From Fragilaria radians (Eukaryota > Bacillariophyta > Fragilariophyceae > Fragilariales > Fragilariaceae), in the NCBI GenBank assembly GCA_900642245.1, contig CAAAJI010000002.1, positions 879,240 to 943,239 on the forward strand: DNA of 64,000 nt. The letters are read 5' to 3'. Of the stretch, positions 32,076-41,690 are shown piece after piece (within the stretch, counting starts at the first letter, position 1; each line of letters starts with the position of its first letter). The translations under genes were made by a program, and so were the position numbers. Under the pieces are notes generated by a model. It saw nothing but the letters and a program-made list of their open reading frames with translations. It did not search any database and had not been told where the DNA came from.

Positions 32076-33133
32076 TTTTGTGAAGAATCAATAGGAGTAC
32101 CAGAAGTAAATGACCAACTTTCTTGACTCATTGAATCCTTGTCTACATGCTAGAGATCAAATTTTGCTGTTAGATCTTAATCTTCGAAAAGAGCTCCTTG
32201 CATAGTAGATGCTATAAATTTATAATGCACTATGCCGCTGATTCTGCCCGTAGGAGTATTGCAATATGGTACAGGTGATAGAAGTGTAATTCAATTGATT
32301 TCAATGCTTATAGTTGTAGAGGGTGACTGATTGACTCCTTCCTCTGCTTCAATCTTGATTCTTGAGTGCACTTTTGCACTTAGACCTAATTTCTATTTTC
32401 TGAAGTCAGCGTTAACTGTACATTTGGTTTTATCAACTAACCTTTGATGAACCTAAGGTTTAGTCAGTTTGTTGAATAATTGATGATGAATCCTTTTGTT
32501 TGATCAAGCGGACCAAGTAAAAACAATTGTTTCCTTTGTATGGTAAACTATCCTGAGGTTGTGAGTTCAAAACCTCAATAATAATACTTCCTTTCTTCTT
32601 ATAAGTCCGCATATTGCATACCAACTTTCAATCCACTAATAACTTTATTTGCTGAATTTCAAATTGATAGAAGTTCGCTAAAATTTCTCAAACGAACTTT
32701 CTTTTGTCTACCTACCTGTTTGCGAATAGCAGGAGGCTTCGTATCACCCAACTCCAAATTCTCAATAGTTACTGGATGAATGATGTGTCAATATATTTGA
32801 TTCAATGACTCACACTTGTAAACTTCAGAAATGAAGTCCAAAGGAGACTCTCCTGTTCCACAAATAAAGTCAATTGAATGAGCATACGCAAACAACTTAT
32901 CCTGATATTCACTGCATGAACAAGATCCATTTTGAAGATTGACAGAGTACTCATTGGTTACCTGCAAGCACTAAGCATTCATATTCAGATGCTGGACGTA
33001 ATTGATAATTCCTCAAATTCTCAATCTTGTCAGCCAAAAGTCTTGACACGATTTTGGGCAGCGTAGTATTCAAAGCGTCGAATGCTTGCCTCCGTCGAAT
33101 AAACAAATCCATAATCCTTCTTGTAATGCAAAC

Positions 33134-33192
33134 NNNNNNNNNNNNNNNNNNNNNNNNNNNNNNNNNNNNNNNNNNNNNNNNNNNNNNNNNNN
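33134..33192. other. Assembly gap (59 N)
   Basis: A run of 59 undetermined bases just upstream of the SF3A1 gene, within transposon-rich sequence. Confidence 0.99.
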
Positions 33193-33352
33193 GTAAATTG
33201 GATTGAAAGTGTAGCAGTCGTCGAGTACAGTATTGTTAAGTACGAGGTGTGTGAGTGGAAGCCAAGACACTCAAGAGATAAGTTACTTGTCTCATCGTTC
33301 TAGGAGAACATAAACGTAAGTGCTATCCCTTTCACCAAATAGTTATCGAAGT

Positions 33353-35627
33353 ATGGTATTGACTGGGATTATTCGCCCTCCTCCGGAAATTCGTGCTGTT
33401 GCGGACAAGACAGCACTTTTCGTATCGAAAAATGGTCGCGCTGTTGAGACTCGGATTCGCAATTCGGATCAAGGGAAGGCACCGAAATTTGCATTTCTAA
33501 ACGAGGCATCCCCATTTCATGCCTATTATGAAGACAGGATACGTCACTATTGTGAAGGTGGAGAGGAAGCAGCAGCGGGGGACGACGAGTCTAGCTCGAA
33601 CGTACACAAAGACAAGAGAGTCGGTGATCATGACCAAAGGAGCACTGTTAAATCAGCAACTGAGCTTGAGGAGAAAAAGGATTCTATTCCTAACAAGGAA
33701 GCTGATTTCGAAACTAGCAAGTCTCAAGCCTCCAAAATTGTCAAGGCAGCTACAGTTTCAGAATCTTGGAAGCAAAGTGCACAGGATCCCGTCGCTCGTG
33801 CGTTGTTGCGAGAAAGAAATCGAATTCGTGATCAAGTTGAATCGATTACAAATAAACTAGACAACGATGAAACTGTAAAAGAAGGCGCGAGTGACGAAAA
33901 CACCCACGTTGATCAAAAGAAGCCAAAACAAACAGATGAGGTTACATACATTCAACCCCCACCAAATATGCATTACGTAACTATCGTAGCGCCTAGCTCG
34001 TTACAACCGGTGCAAGTGGATACCATTAAATTGGTTGCCCAATTGATTGCGCTTGATGACTCCAAAAATTTTCTACCTAATCTAACTATTCGGGAATGGA
34101 ACAATCCCACATTCGCTTTCTTGCAACCCCGTCATGCTCATTTTGCTTACTTTTCGGCGCTCGTTGATTGTTACAAATACACATTGGACAACTTACTCGG
34201 AAAATCTACAGAGAATAAAAGCGTTTTGCCGATCCAGGAGACTCTAGAAGATTGTCTTACTATTTCTGCTTATCGTGCGGAATATGATCGATATATTGCT
34301 GAGAGAAAACGGCGAGCTGAAAGTGGAACCAACGGAGAAGAAGAAATTCAAATAGCAGCAATTGATTGGCATGATTTTGTTGTTGTGGAGACCATTGATT
34401 TTGACAAGGATGAAATAGTCGAACCACCATTACCAAATTTATTGCGTATTCAGGAAGATGAAATGGAACAATCCGAGGACGACAACGATGTTGGAAATGA
34501 AGACGACGATGATCAGGAAACGATACGTGTTGTACCAAATTATACCCCAAGAGTTGTATCGTCGGAGCAAAACAAAAATCCAGCCCAATCATTTGTTATT
34601 GATCCGATTACAGGGAAAGCTGTTCCTGCAGACCAAACCTCGGAGCATTTACGTATCCAATTGATGGATCCTAAATGGGCAGAGGAGCGAAGAAAATTCC
34701 AAGAAAAGCAAAAGGAATCTAACCTTGTTACTGGAGAAATCATATCGACCAACCTATCTCGCGTCATTGGAGATGTACCTTTGTCTGTACGTAAAACTTT
34801 CAATGCTGCATATAGATTTTTTCCATTCTCACTTCTCCTTCGTTCACCTTCCTTCGGCCCTCTTTGTAATGAAATTCCGTCGACTATCTCGAAAGGCAAC
34901 TAATGAAGTACGGTCTGACCCTCGGAGGCGACTCGAAGATAGTCAAAGAAGTGGGGGAGCTTCAAATCCAGGTCCTCTCCTTCCATCCCAGATGGAACCA
35001 CTACATAAGCGACCTCGTGTCGACGAAGGTATACTTTTTCCTCCTCCACCACCTCCTTCTGTGTATCCTACATTGCCTCCTCTTCCTCCTCCTTCGTTAT
35101 CGGCGCCCTATGGACAACACCTTGCCACCTTTGCTATGTATGGAACAGGAATCCCACCACCACCACCTCCTCCTCCTCCATCCCAAATACCCCAGGGAAT
35201 TCCGCCGCCGCCTCCAACAGGAATTCAAGCGCCTTTACCTCCACCTCCTCCGACAGGTATGCCACAGCAACCTGCAGTAAGCGCAGTCTTGGAGCCAGAG
35301 TTGGATCTTTTGCCCGAGGCTGAATTTGCTGCCTCGTTACCATCCCAAACGGTCCAACTTGAAATCGTCGTTCCTAATGACCCATCCATTCAGGAATTCA
35401 GCCTAACTGGACAGAATATCTCTCTGAGTGTTTCTGTCATGACCAAAGTCAAAGCTATCAAAGAAAAACTCAGTGTCACCCTCAACAACATGAGCATTAA
35501 CAAGATTCAGCTAAAACACTCTCAAAACGGATATTTTTTAAAGGACAGCATGTCGTTAGCACAGTTGAACTTGGGACCTCTTGTAAATCTCGAAATGGTT
35601 CCAAAGACCCGTGGTCGTCGAAAGTAG
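33353..35627 (+). CDS. SF3A1: Splicing factor 3A subunit 1 (SF3A1/Prp21)
   Basis: Two exons, 33353-34786 and 34896-35627 (donor TCT|GTACGT, acceptor AAAG|GCAACT, phase 0), give about 721 aa. A start at 33353 gives the conserved "MVLTGIIRPPPEIR". SURP1 is "KTALFVSKNGRAVETRIR" with "KFAFLNEASPFHAYYEDRI". SURP2 is "FAFLQPRHAHFAYFSALVD". Next comes "PRVVSSEQNKNPAQSFVIDP", a conserved SF3A1 block, then "MDPKWAEERRKFQEK". Exon 2 starts basic, has a polyproline stretch ("PPPPPPPP" clusters) and ends in a ubiquitin-like domain ("IKEKLSVTLNNMSINKIQLK", ending "RGRRK") that in humans binds U1 SL4. It is part of the SF3a complex of U2 snRNP. The exact splice site is the weakest part. Confidence 0.95.
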
Positions 35628-36082
35628 TCAAACAAAGGTATAATAAATGAATAAATAATTGAAGGGAAAACGGGAAGCCGATAGAGAGTCAACGTTTGCA
35701 TAGTTCGCTAGTGGCAAAGGAATTCATGTCTCGAAGCATTACAATTTCTAATTGACAGTAAAAAACGCAAAAATATACACCAGCAAGTTGCAGTTGACTT
35801 TAGATTGATAATTACAAGAATTGAGAGTCATCCAGTTTCCTTAGATCTCTAAATATGTAATTTTTCCGATATGCTATCAAATGTAAAACGAATGACATGC
35901 AGGATATTAATTTCATTAAAGTAGTACCGATATTTGGATTGATCTAGTTTGGGTAATCTAGCGTGGGCTCCAGATGGTAGACAATTATGAAATGAGCTTT
36001 TTTACCTCTGGATAGGTGAGAAATTCCCAAAGGTGATAGAAATCGATAATTATAAACAAATCAAAAGAAGGGTTCTTCGGGG
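35628..36082. other. Spacer between convergent SF3A1 and ATG4 genes
   Basis: About 455 bp of AT-rich 3' UTR sequence of both genes. No gene was seen. Confidence 0.6.
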
Positions 36083-37372
36083 TTACAAAAACACGTAATC
36101 GTCATCAGTGGCAATATCGTCTTTAATTTCATCTATATCTTCCGTGAGAGACATCGACAGCATTGATTTCATAGCATTCGGTACATTGGTTGAGTAATCC
36201 GGGACTTTATCAGCAACCGTAAACATTTCTGGCAAGTTCGGATTCAACTTTTTCCACTTTTGAAATTCATCAAGCAAATTGTCAAAGTCATTTTCATCTC
36301 GGCAATAAAATCCTAACGACAAACTAGGATCCAGCCTATTGAAAGTGATAGATTCCGGATTGGTGGTGTGTACAGAAGACAGGTACTCTGTAGTTAACGA
36401 TATAACATGTCGAATCTGCCCATTTGGAAGTTTGACCTTTCTCTTTTCAGGACAAGGTTGAATCGTATGCGGGTCAAGACCATATAACATGGATCCGTCA
36501 GAATTTGCGCCGTAGAACCATCGAGCCCCCCTGGGTCTGCCTCCTAGAACACCTACAGATTGTCGAAGAGAAAACATGTGTGCAAGTGAAAGCGTGTAAT
36601 CTTGATTTAAACTCTGAAGACCAAGTCTCAGTGGTATCAACAAAAACAAAGAGGTATCCCAAGGCAGTGATCGACGGATATTCGTTTCATCCATCGCTAA
36701 GTAAATGGGATCTAATGGGTGTGAAACAAGTACTAAGTCATGTTGTTCGACAAGAATGCTTTGATCTTGATTTTTGGTCATTAGAGATAAAATTTCATCT
36801 CGGTAGATAGTTCCTTGAGGCACCACATGAACTCGAAACATGGGACGATTCATTTCGGAATTAGGACTTTGCTTTACTTTGGCTTGAAGTTCGGCATGCA
36901 TTATGCATAGATCACGGATGACGTAGCTAACTTTGGAAGGTCCATACCACTCACCGGGTAGCGTTTCATGTTTCGTTAGGCCTGTAGCTACCATATTATG
37001 AAGTGAAAATGTGCATTCAGCTTTTGAAGGATAATCAGCAAACCATGACATAAGTTTCACAGTAAACATATCTGTGCGCCGTTGAGCCAAGGAACGTGAG
37101 GGTACCCATTGCCTATTTTTATAATGCATTCTCAGCGTTTGCGCCAACATCATTTGCGCCGATCGAAGCATACAACCCCAGCCAGCGTCTGTGGTTATTC
37201 GGTACGGTACAATTTCAGGAAAATCATAACGATATGTGAACCAAAACAGGGAATTTTCATCGTCACGACGAGCTTCGTGATCACGAATGGCATCATATGA
37301 TGTTCCCAAAATATTTATTACATGGTTCACATTTGGAACTTTCATATGTTCAGTAACTGATGAATTAAACAT
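36083..37372 (-). CDS. ATG4: ATG4 autophagy cysteine protease (peptidase C54)
   Basis: A single exon of 429 aa. Catalytic Cys is C67 in "TTDAGWGCMLRSAQMMLAQ". Catalytic Asp and His are D300 and H302 in "YGLDPHTIQP". Other C54 blocks are "LFWFTYRYDFPEI", "GEWYGPSKV", "GVLGGRPRGARWFYG" and "LGFYCRDENDFDNLLDEF". ATG4 trims the ATG8 C-terminus and removes ATG8 from lipid in autophagy. The extreme C-terminus is "DDDYVFL", which fits an acidic LC3-interacting region (LIR: aromatic-x-x-Leu). That is where animal and yeast ATG4 proteins carry an ATG8-binding LIR/APEAR motif. The gene appears complete; length is normal. Confidence 0.95.
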   Translation of the reverse strand: MFNSSVTEHMKVPNVNHVINILGTSYDAIRDHEARRDDENSLFWFTYRYDFPEIVPYRITTDAGWGCMLRSAQMMLAQTLRMHYKNRQWVPSRSLAQRRTDMFTVKLMSWFADYPSKAECTFSLHNMVATGLTKHETLPGEWYGPSKVSYVIRDLCIMHAELQAKVKQSPNSEMNRPMFRVHVVPQGTIYRDEILSLMTKNQDQSILVEQHDLVLVSHPLDPIYLAMDETNIRRSLPWDTSLFLLIPLRLGLQSLNQDYTLSLAHMFSLRQSVGVLGGRPRGARWFYGANSDGSMLYGLDPHTIQPCPEKRKVKLPNGQIRHVISLTTEYLSSVHTTNPESITFNRLDPSLSLGFYCRDENDFDNLLDEFQKWKKLNPNLPEMFTVADKVPDYSTNVPNAMKSMLSMSLTEDIDEIKDDIATDDDYVFL

Positions 37373-37824
37373 GTTCTTTGATCACACAATCCTTCCAAAC
37401 TATCGAACAAGTAAAATGGAAAAACTCGAAGAAAGACAAGAGGAATTTCAGATAACGGTTTTACCAAGGAAAATACCATGACTTTAACGCTTTTGTTTTA
37501 CGGACAATAATTTACACTTTTAAGGCAAGTAACGTTAATGTTAATTTGTATCTGTGTTGGCCTGATCGAAGTCTGAGAGCTCTTCTCTGTCAGCACAATG
37601 CATCCTGCGATTTTGTGTTCTTTTTTCGAAAGTGCATTTAGTTCAAGTTCCTTGAAATTTCTACAGCCCTTACATATGAAAAACATCTGAGGAAAAGCAC
37701 TTTGAAGTGCTCTACATTGATTTTCGTACAGAGAATCTTTCAATGCCGTAGTAGCAACACCCCCCCACACCTTTCATTTTCTCACATTTTTGGTCGTCAG
37801 GGTTTCCGTAATTATTAGTCTTGT
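37373..37824. promoter_or_regulatory. Shared divergent promoter region
   Basis: 452 bp lie between the ATG4 start (minus) and the start at 37825 (plus), so both promoters must lie here. No defined element can be named from sequence alone. Confidence 0.5.
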
Positions 37825-38467
37825 ATGGCGTTCCATCGTCCCTTGGAATCCGATAAGGTTGATGACTTGGGTCTCTTCTCATCGTTTGTGAGGGCACCCG
37901 TTGTTGGAGTCCTTATGTGGGCGCTTGGAGGTGACGAAGCCAAAAAGCGAGAAGCCGAGGAACGGCAAAAAGAGCTCGAGTCGCAATTGGCTTTGTCAGA
38001 GAACAAAGAACCACACGAAAAGCCAATTGACGCGAGTCAGCTGCAGCAAATGATTGAGCTTAATCGAAGTAGGAAGAAAGGAGCAAAGAAAATGCCAAAC
38101 TTAATCGGATCGGATCTAAGTGATTTCGGTAATCTCGTTCTACATGAGAGCGATGAATACGATGATTCTGAAAGAGAGGGCTACGAAGAGGAAAAAGGAT
38201 TGAGAAGAGCTAAGAAAATGAGTTGGTCCGATGAGAGTGGCCAGGATCTATGCGAGGTAATCGACGAGGTGAGTATGGTTTTCGATGTTTTTGCCTGGAA
38301 ATGAGCGAAAGTCCTTTAGCAGGACGGAACGAAGTATCACGGCATTACTACAACGAGGAGTTATTGATTGTAGACATTGTTTATTGGTTTGAAAGCAATT
38401 ATTCATGCAGCAACATCGTATTGTTTCGAGAATTTTAAAGAACACTTGTCATTGCTACACGTTTTAA
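37825..38467 (+). CDS. Small charged protein with SWSDESG motif, unknown function
   Basis: Exon 1 is 37825-38268 (148 codons), ending GACGAG|GTGAGT. The best second exon is 38411-38467 (CATGCAG|CAACAT, phase 0), which adds "QHRIVSRILKNTC" and a stop, for about 166 aa. Other acceptors are possible; without splicing the frame ends at 38304. The N-terminus has a short hydrophobic stretch ("APVVGVLMWALGG"), then a Lys/Glu-rich coiled-coil-like segment (about 37-60). Later, "KKMSWSDESGQDLCEVIDE" is a motif I associate with many uncharacterised diatom proteins. No enzyme domain is visible. It may be a membrane-associated regulatory protein, but that is a guess. Confidence 0.55.
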
Positions 38468-38716
38468 GTTTGACATCACATGACATCAGCAGCAAACCAT
38501 ATTCGACTCCTCGGACTAGATTTTGACCTTTCCCTCGAAAAGCCGTTATCGGAAGTTCCGTTGAGTCACTTTTTTGACAGCAGTGATCGTGAAAATTTGA
38601 GCATCACCTAAATTGATTGACATTTCGTTATGTACCGTGTTCCGAAATTAAGTTGATGTCGGATGAACGTATTTTGTGATGATTTTCACTCATTTTCTGT
38701 TCGCTTTTCTTTTGTG

Positions 38717-39163
38717 ATGGGGAATCAACAGACCAGTGCAACTCATGAACCACAGCACACTTCGAGTTTATCAATATCTGCAGCCCAGCCAATCAAGTCT
38801 TCAGTCAAACGATCTCTTTCCATGAGAAAAGTGAACGATAGTCTCAGTCTTGCCAACAATGACCCATCTATCCGTTTCCTTCCGAAAGGACTCAATCCTG
38901 GTCATGGGGGCATTATCTACCCAACGCATCCTAATTCCCAAGCAAAGCCTTCAGGAGGCTACATTTCTCCTGATGGCTGGGGTTGGTATATCACCACAAC
39001 ACCCCCTACGCCTGACATGTACTATCACTCAAGCAAACAGGGGAAGAAAAGTAACTCCCTCACCTCAGGAGCGTCATCGAAGCGGTCTTCTGTGCTAACA
39101 AACCCTGCATTCAAAAGTGGAAATACAAAATCTGCGGTTGGATGGCCGTCTGTTCCATTGTAA
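38717..39163 (+). CDS. Small diatom-style protein with N-terminal myristoylation-like motif
   Basis: I prefer the start at 38717 (in-frame ATG 38663 is also possible), because it gives MGNQQT, a good N-myristoylation signal (Gly2 with Thr at the favoured position). The product is 148 aa. It is Ser-rich and basic in the first third. The core "SPDGWGWYITTTPPTPDMYY" resembles a WGWY-S/T-P motif in many diatom proteins of unknown function. The end is "AVGWPSVPL". It might in principle be a downstream exon of the 37825 gene, but its own ATG and motif make a separate gene more likely. It converges with the 39.3 kb gene, with a spacer of about 90 bp. Confidence 0.55.
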   Translation: MGNQQTSATHEPQHTSSLSISAAQPIKSSVKRSLSMRKVNDSLSLANNDPSIRFLPKGLNPGHGGIIYPTHPNSQAKPSGGYISPDGWGWYITTTPPTPDMYYHSSKQGKKSNSLTSGASSKRSSVLTNPAFKSGNTKSAVGWPSVPL

Positions 39164-39255
39164 GCAACACCATTACTTGGCCTTTAAACACTATATGTCT
39201 CTAATGTAATTAATTCGATCGCCTAGTTATCATTATCATGTCTAACATAGTAATA

Positions 39256-41690
39256 TCAGAGATCAGGTTGGCTCTTTTTAGTCTTGTCATCGTCGGTCTC
39301 ATCCAAATTTTCCTCATCAATTTCTTCAGTTTTACTTTCGGTCTCTGTATCCCACTCCCATTCTTCACGAACAGTAGCTCCATATTTTTTCTCCAGTCGC
39401 TTCCATAGTGCTGCCTTTTTGCCACGATATTTCCAGACTAAATACCTCGCATTCTGTAAGTCGCCATCAGCGAATGAGTTCGGAACAACATTCTTATAAT
39501 AGGCTAATAACTTTTTAGTATCCCTTTCGAATACTCTTTCTTCCCAAAAAGACTTGATCAAAAATCCACCGAAGAAAGCGATTGCAAGGAAGATTCCTAT
39601 CCAATATCTAATTGTGGAGTTTCGTGACGTAACTACAGCTTGAACAACCGTTTCCCTGCAAAGGATGAAAATGCGTTAAGTTTGGTTGTAAATGAATCTA
39701 AAGAATGAAATAGAAGGACTCACAATTCTCCCACTAGTGACTGGGTAATAATTCCAGCTGCGTTGACGCTCAGTCCTAAGGAAATTTTTTCGCAGGCAAC
39801 TCGCTTTTCACTATCGCCTTTTCGGTCGATCTTTGTAAGCGGCATGCTAGGATCTCCAACTGACAACCATTCTCCATCACGCGTTAGCTTTTGTACTATC
39901 TGAATCTTGAAAGCCAAAGCGGCGGCTTCGCGTTTAGGAATACCCTTGCTACCTTCGACACCCTTTAGGACGACATCCACGGCTTCGGCAAGAGCATCTG
40001 AAAACCACTCGTGTTTTTCTCCAGCACCAGCCTCTAACATGGCTGCACATGTTGCAGCATTGAGCTCCATTTCATACGGACCTGCTGGGACCCGTCGATC
40101 AAAGTCAAAAATCGTTTTAACTGGTGTCCATTCGTCTTTCCTATAACTCATTCGTATACCAACAGCGGTCGGTGCGACGTTGTGCACTCTTAGGGCTAGA
40201 GCTGGTTTTGGCTTTCCACTTGCACCTTCGATCAAAGTCGCCAGTCGACCGTGTGTAACAGCTCCAAGAACCGCAGTTCCCACAGCAACACAATCCAATT
40301 TTGCCGGAATAGTAGGAACACGTTCCCACCCTTCCAGATTTTTTTTAACACTGCCTAAAGCTGTTTGTACTGCAGCTAGCTGCTCCTTGTTTGTACAGTA
40401 TGGAACAATGGCAACAGGCCCTTCAATATCGGATGCCACGTCATCTATTTGAGCCGACAATTCCGAAAGACAGCGCTCTAGACTTGCCAAAGGATTCAAG
40501 GTAGGAAGTGAATTATTACAAAGAACTTTGTAATTACCAAACAAACAGGCTGGAATGCTGTTCTGAACGTCAGATACTTGAACTGCCGTACACTCGATGC
40601 CATCATCCAAGAGTCCTACAAGAACAATAAGTGGTTCATATTCGAATTTTGTACCGTCATTTTTCCTTTGGTGTTCTTCTTGTAAAGCTTTTGAAACAGC
40701 ACTAATCCTTTGCAAAAGTAAATTTGGAGCATCATCAGATAGGCCGGGTTGCATTGCTCCACATAGCGCACCGATACTACGCTGAAAAAAAATAGACCCA
40801 GGAACGGAATCCATGAGTGCATCAAGACATGCATCGTGACAAGCCCAAGCTGGGAGAGTGATTGCTAGTGGATATTCAGTTGGGTCCTCGTCCAGAGCAT
40901 CTTTCCTTGCTACAGACGACTGCGCGACATGTAGTACCAAGGCAGTAACTTCCTCTGGTAGCATTGTAACAGCCTTCTTTGAATTAGATAGTCTGAGCTT
41001 GTACACCACACGATCAAAGTCGTCACCAGCAGGCAAGTTGAGGCCATCAAGTGTTCCGTTAGTGACGTGAACACTATCAAGAGAAGCTTCCTCTGCAATT
41101 ACCGAAGAAGATCCTTGAATTTCGTCACCAGCAACTTTTAGAACGTTGTTACTATCTTTGATGAATTGGGGTGTATCTTGAAGTCGACGCATTCCTAACC
41201 AATGATAAGGTTTCTCTATGATGATCGCATCATCCTTAATGGAAGAGGCCAAAGCAGATGATTTGAGGTCTTGGTACGTTTTATCTTTAGTCAAATATTT
41301 TCGGAGGACTTTATGAGAATTCTCGCCCTTTAGAAATGATATTCTCGGTTGGAACTTTCCCACCAAAGTTGGTCTTAAGGAGAGGTCAGGATCCGCTGGC
41401 TTTGGAGGAAAGCTAGCAACTACAGGGTCACTCGCATAGAGATCTACAGCAACGATCGGTAAGTGTGAGACATTCTTGACTTGTTTGAGAGATAAGTGAT
41501 TTTTGTCCACCAAATCTGCCCCTAACGCCGCAATCGTAACTGGTGGTCCACCCATGGCAGATGAACTTGGAATTGAAGCTCCGGGCGGTGGCTGAACGGA
41601 AGGAAGAGCTACTCCCTGTGCTTGGTGACCCATCATAAGACCACCTCCCATTGCACTGGGCATCGAAACTGATGATGAAGCTAACGCCAT
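39256..41690 (-). CDS. Hsp70-like ATPase-fold protein with C-terminal membrane anchor
   Basis: Two exons, 41690-39724 and 39655-39256 (TT|GTGAGT..TGCAG|GG, intron 68 bp), give 788 aa. After a Met/Ser/Pro-rich N-terminus, "LPIVAVDLYASDPVVASF" begins a segment with Hsp70/actin-like layout: "ITLPAWACHDACLDALMDS", "RSIGALCGAMQPGL", "PLIVLVGLLDDGIECTAVQ" and "DCVAVGTAVLGAVTHG" (compare AVARGAAVLGA in Hsp70). A substrate-domain-like part follows. The second exon adds one transmembrane helix ("WIGIFLAIAFFGGFLI", about 674-690) and a charged cytosolic tail of about 100 aa ending acidic. The first phosphate loop (GTT/DLGTT) is not conserved, so ATPase activity is doubtful. Family assignment is tentative; gene structure is well supported. 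Confidence 0.7.

Larger units (their letters stand above)
29327..33352. other. Transposon-rich intergenic region
   Basis: This 4-kb stretch contains paired direct repeats (29.66-31.03 kb), pogo-like helix-turn-helix fragments, an unassigned 118-codon open frame (30378-30734), a minus-strand Gag pseudogene (31.1-32.1 kb) and an assembly gap (33134-33192). No intact cellular gene was seen. The last approx. 100 bp are the SF3A1 promoter/5' UTR; a GTAAGT at about 33316 could be a 5' UTR intron donor. Confidence 0.6.

Noticed and set aside
32525..32590. tRNA-like B-box (GAGTTCAAAACCTC) suggesting a tRNA or SINE
   Set aside because: No acceptor-stem pairing, no clear A-box and no anticodon arm could be folded.
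33070..33270. Minus-strand frame across the second gap
   Set aside because: The N run makes the frame artificial; flanking text is transposon-like.
34903..35343. Leu/His-rich and Glu-rich frames over the SF3A1 proline-rich region
   Set aside because: They are alternate-frame readings of CCTCCTCCA-type repeats that encode polyproline in the true frame.
39907..41070. Plus-strand frames opposite the Hsp70-like gene
   Set aside because: They are antisense shadows; the minus-strand reading is the continuous coding one.
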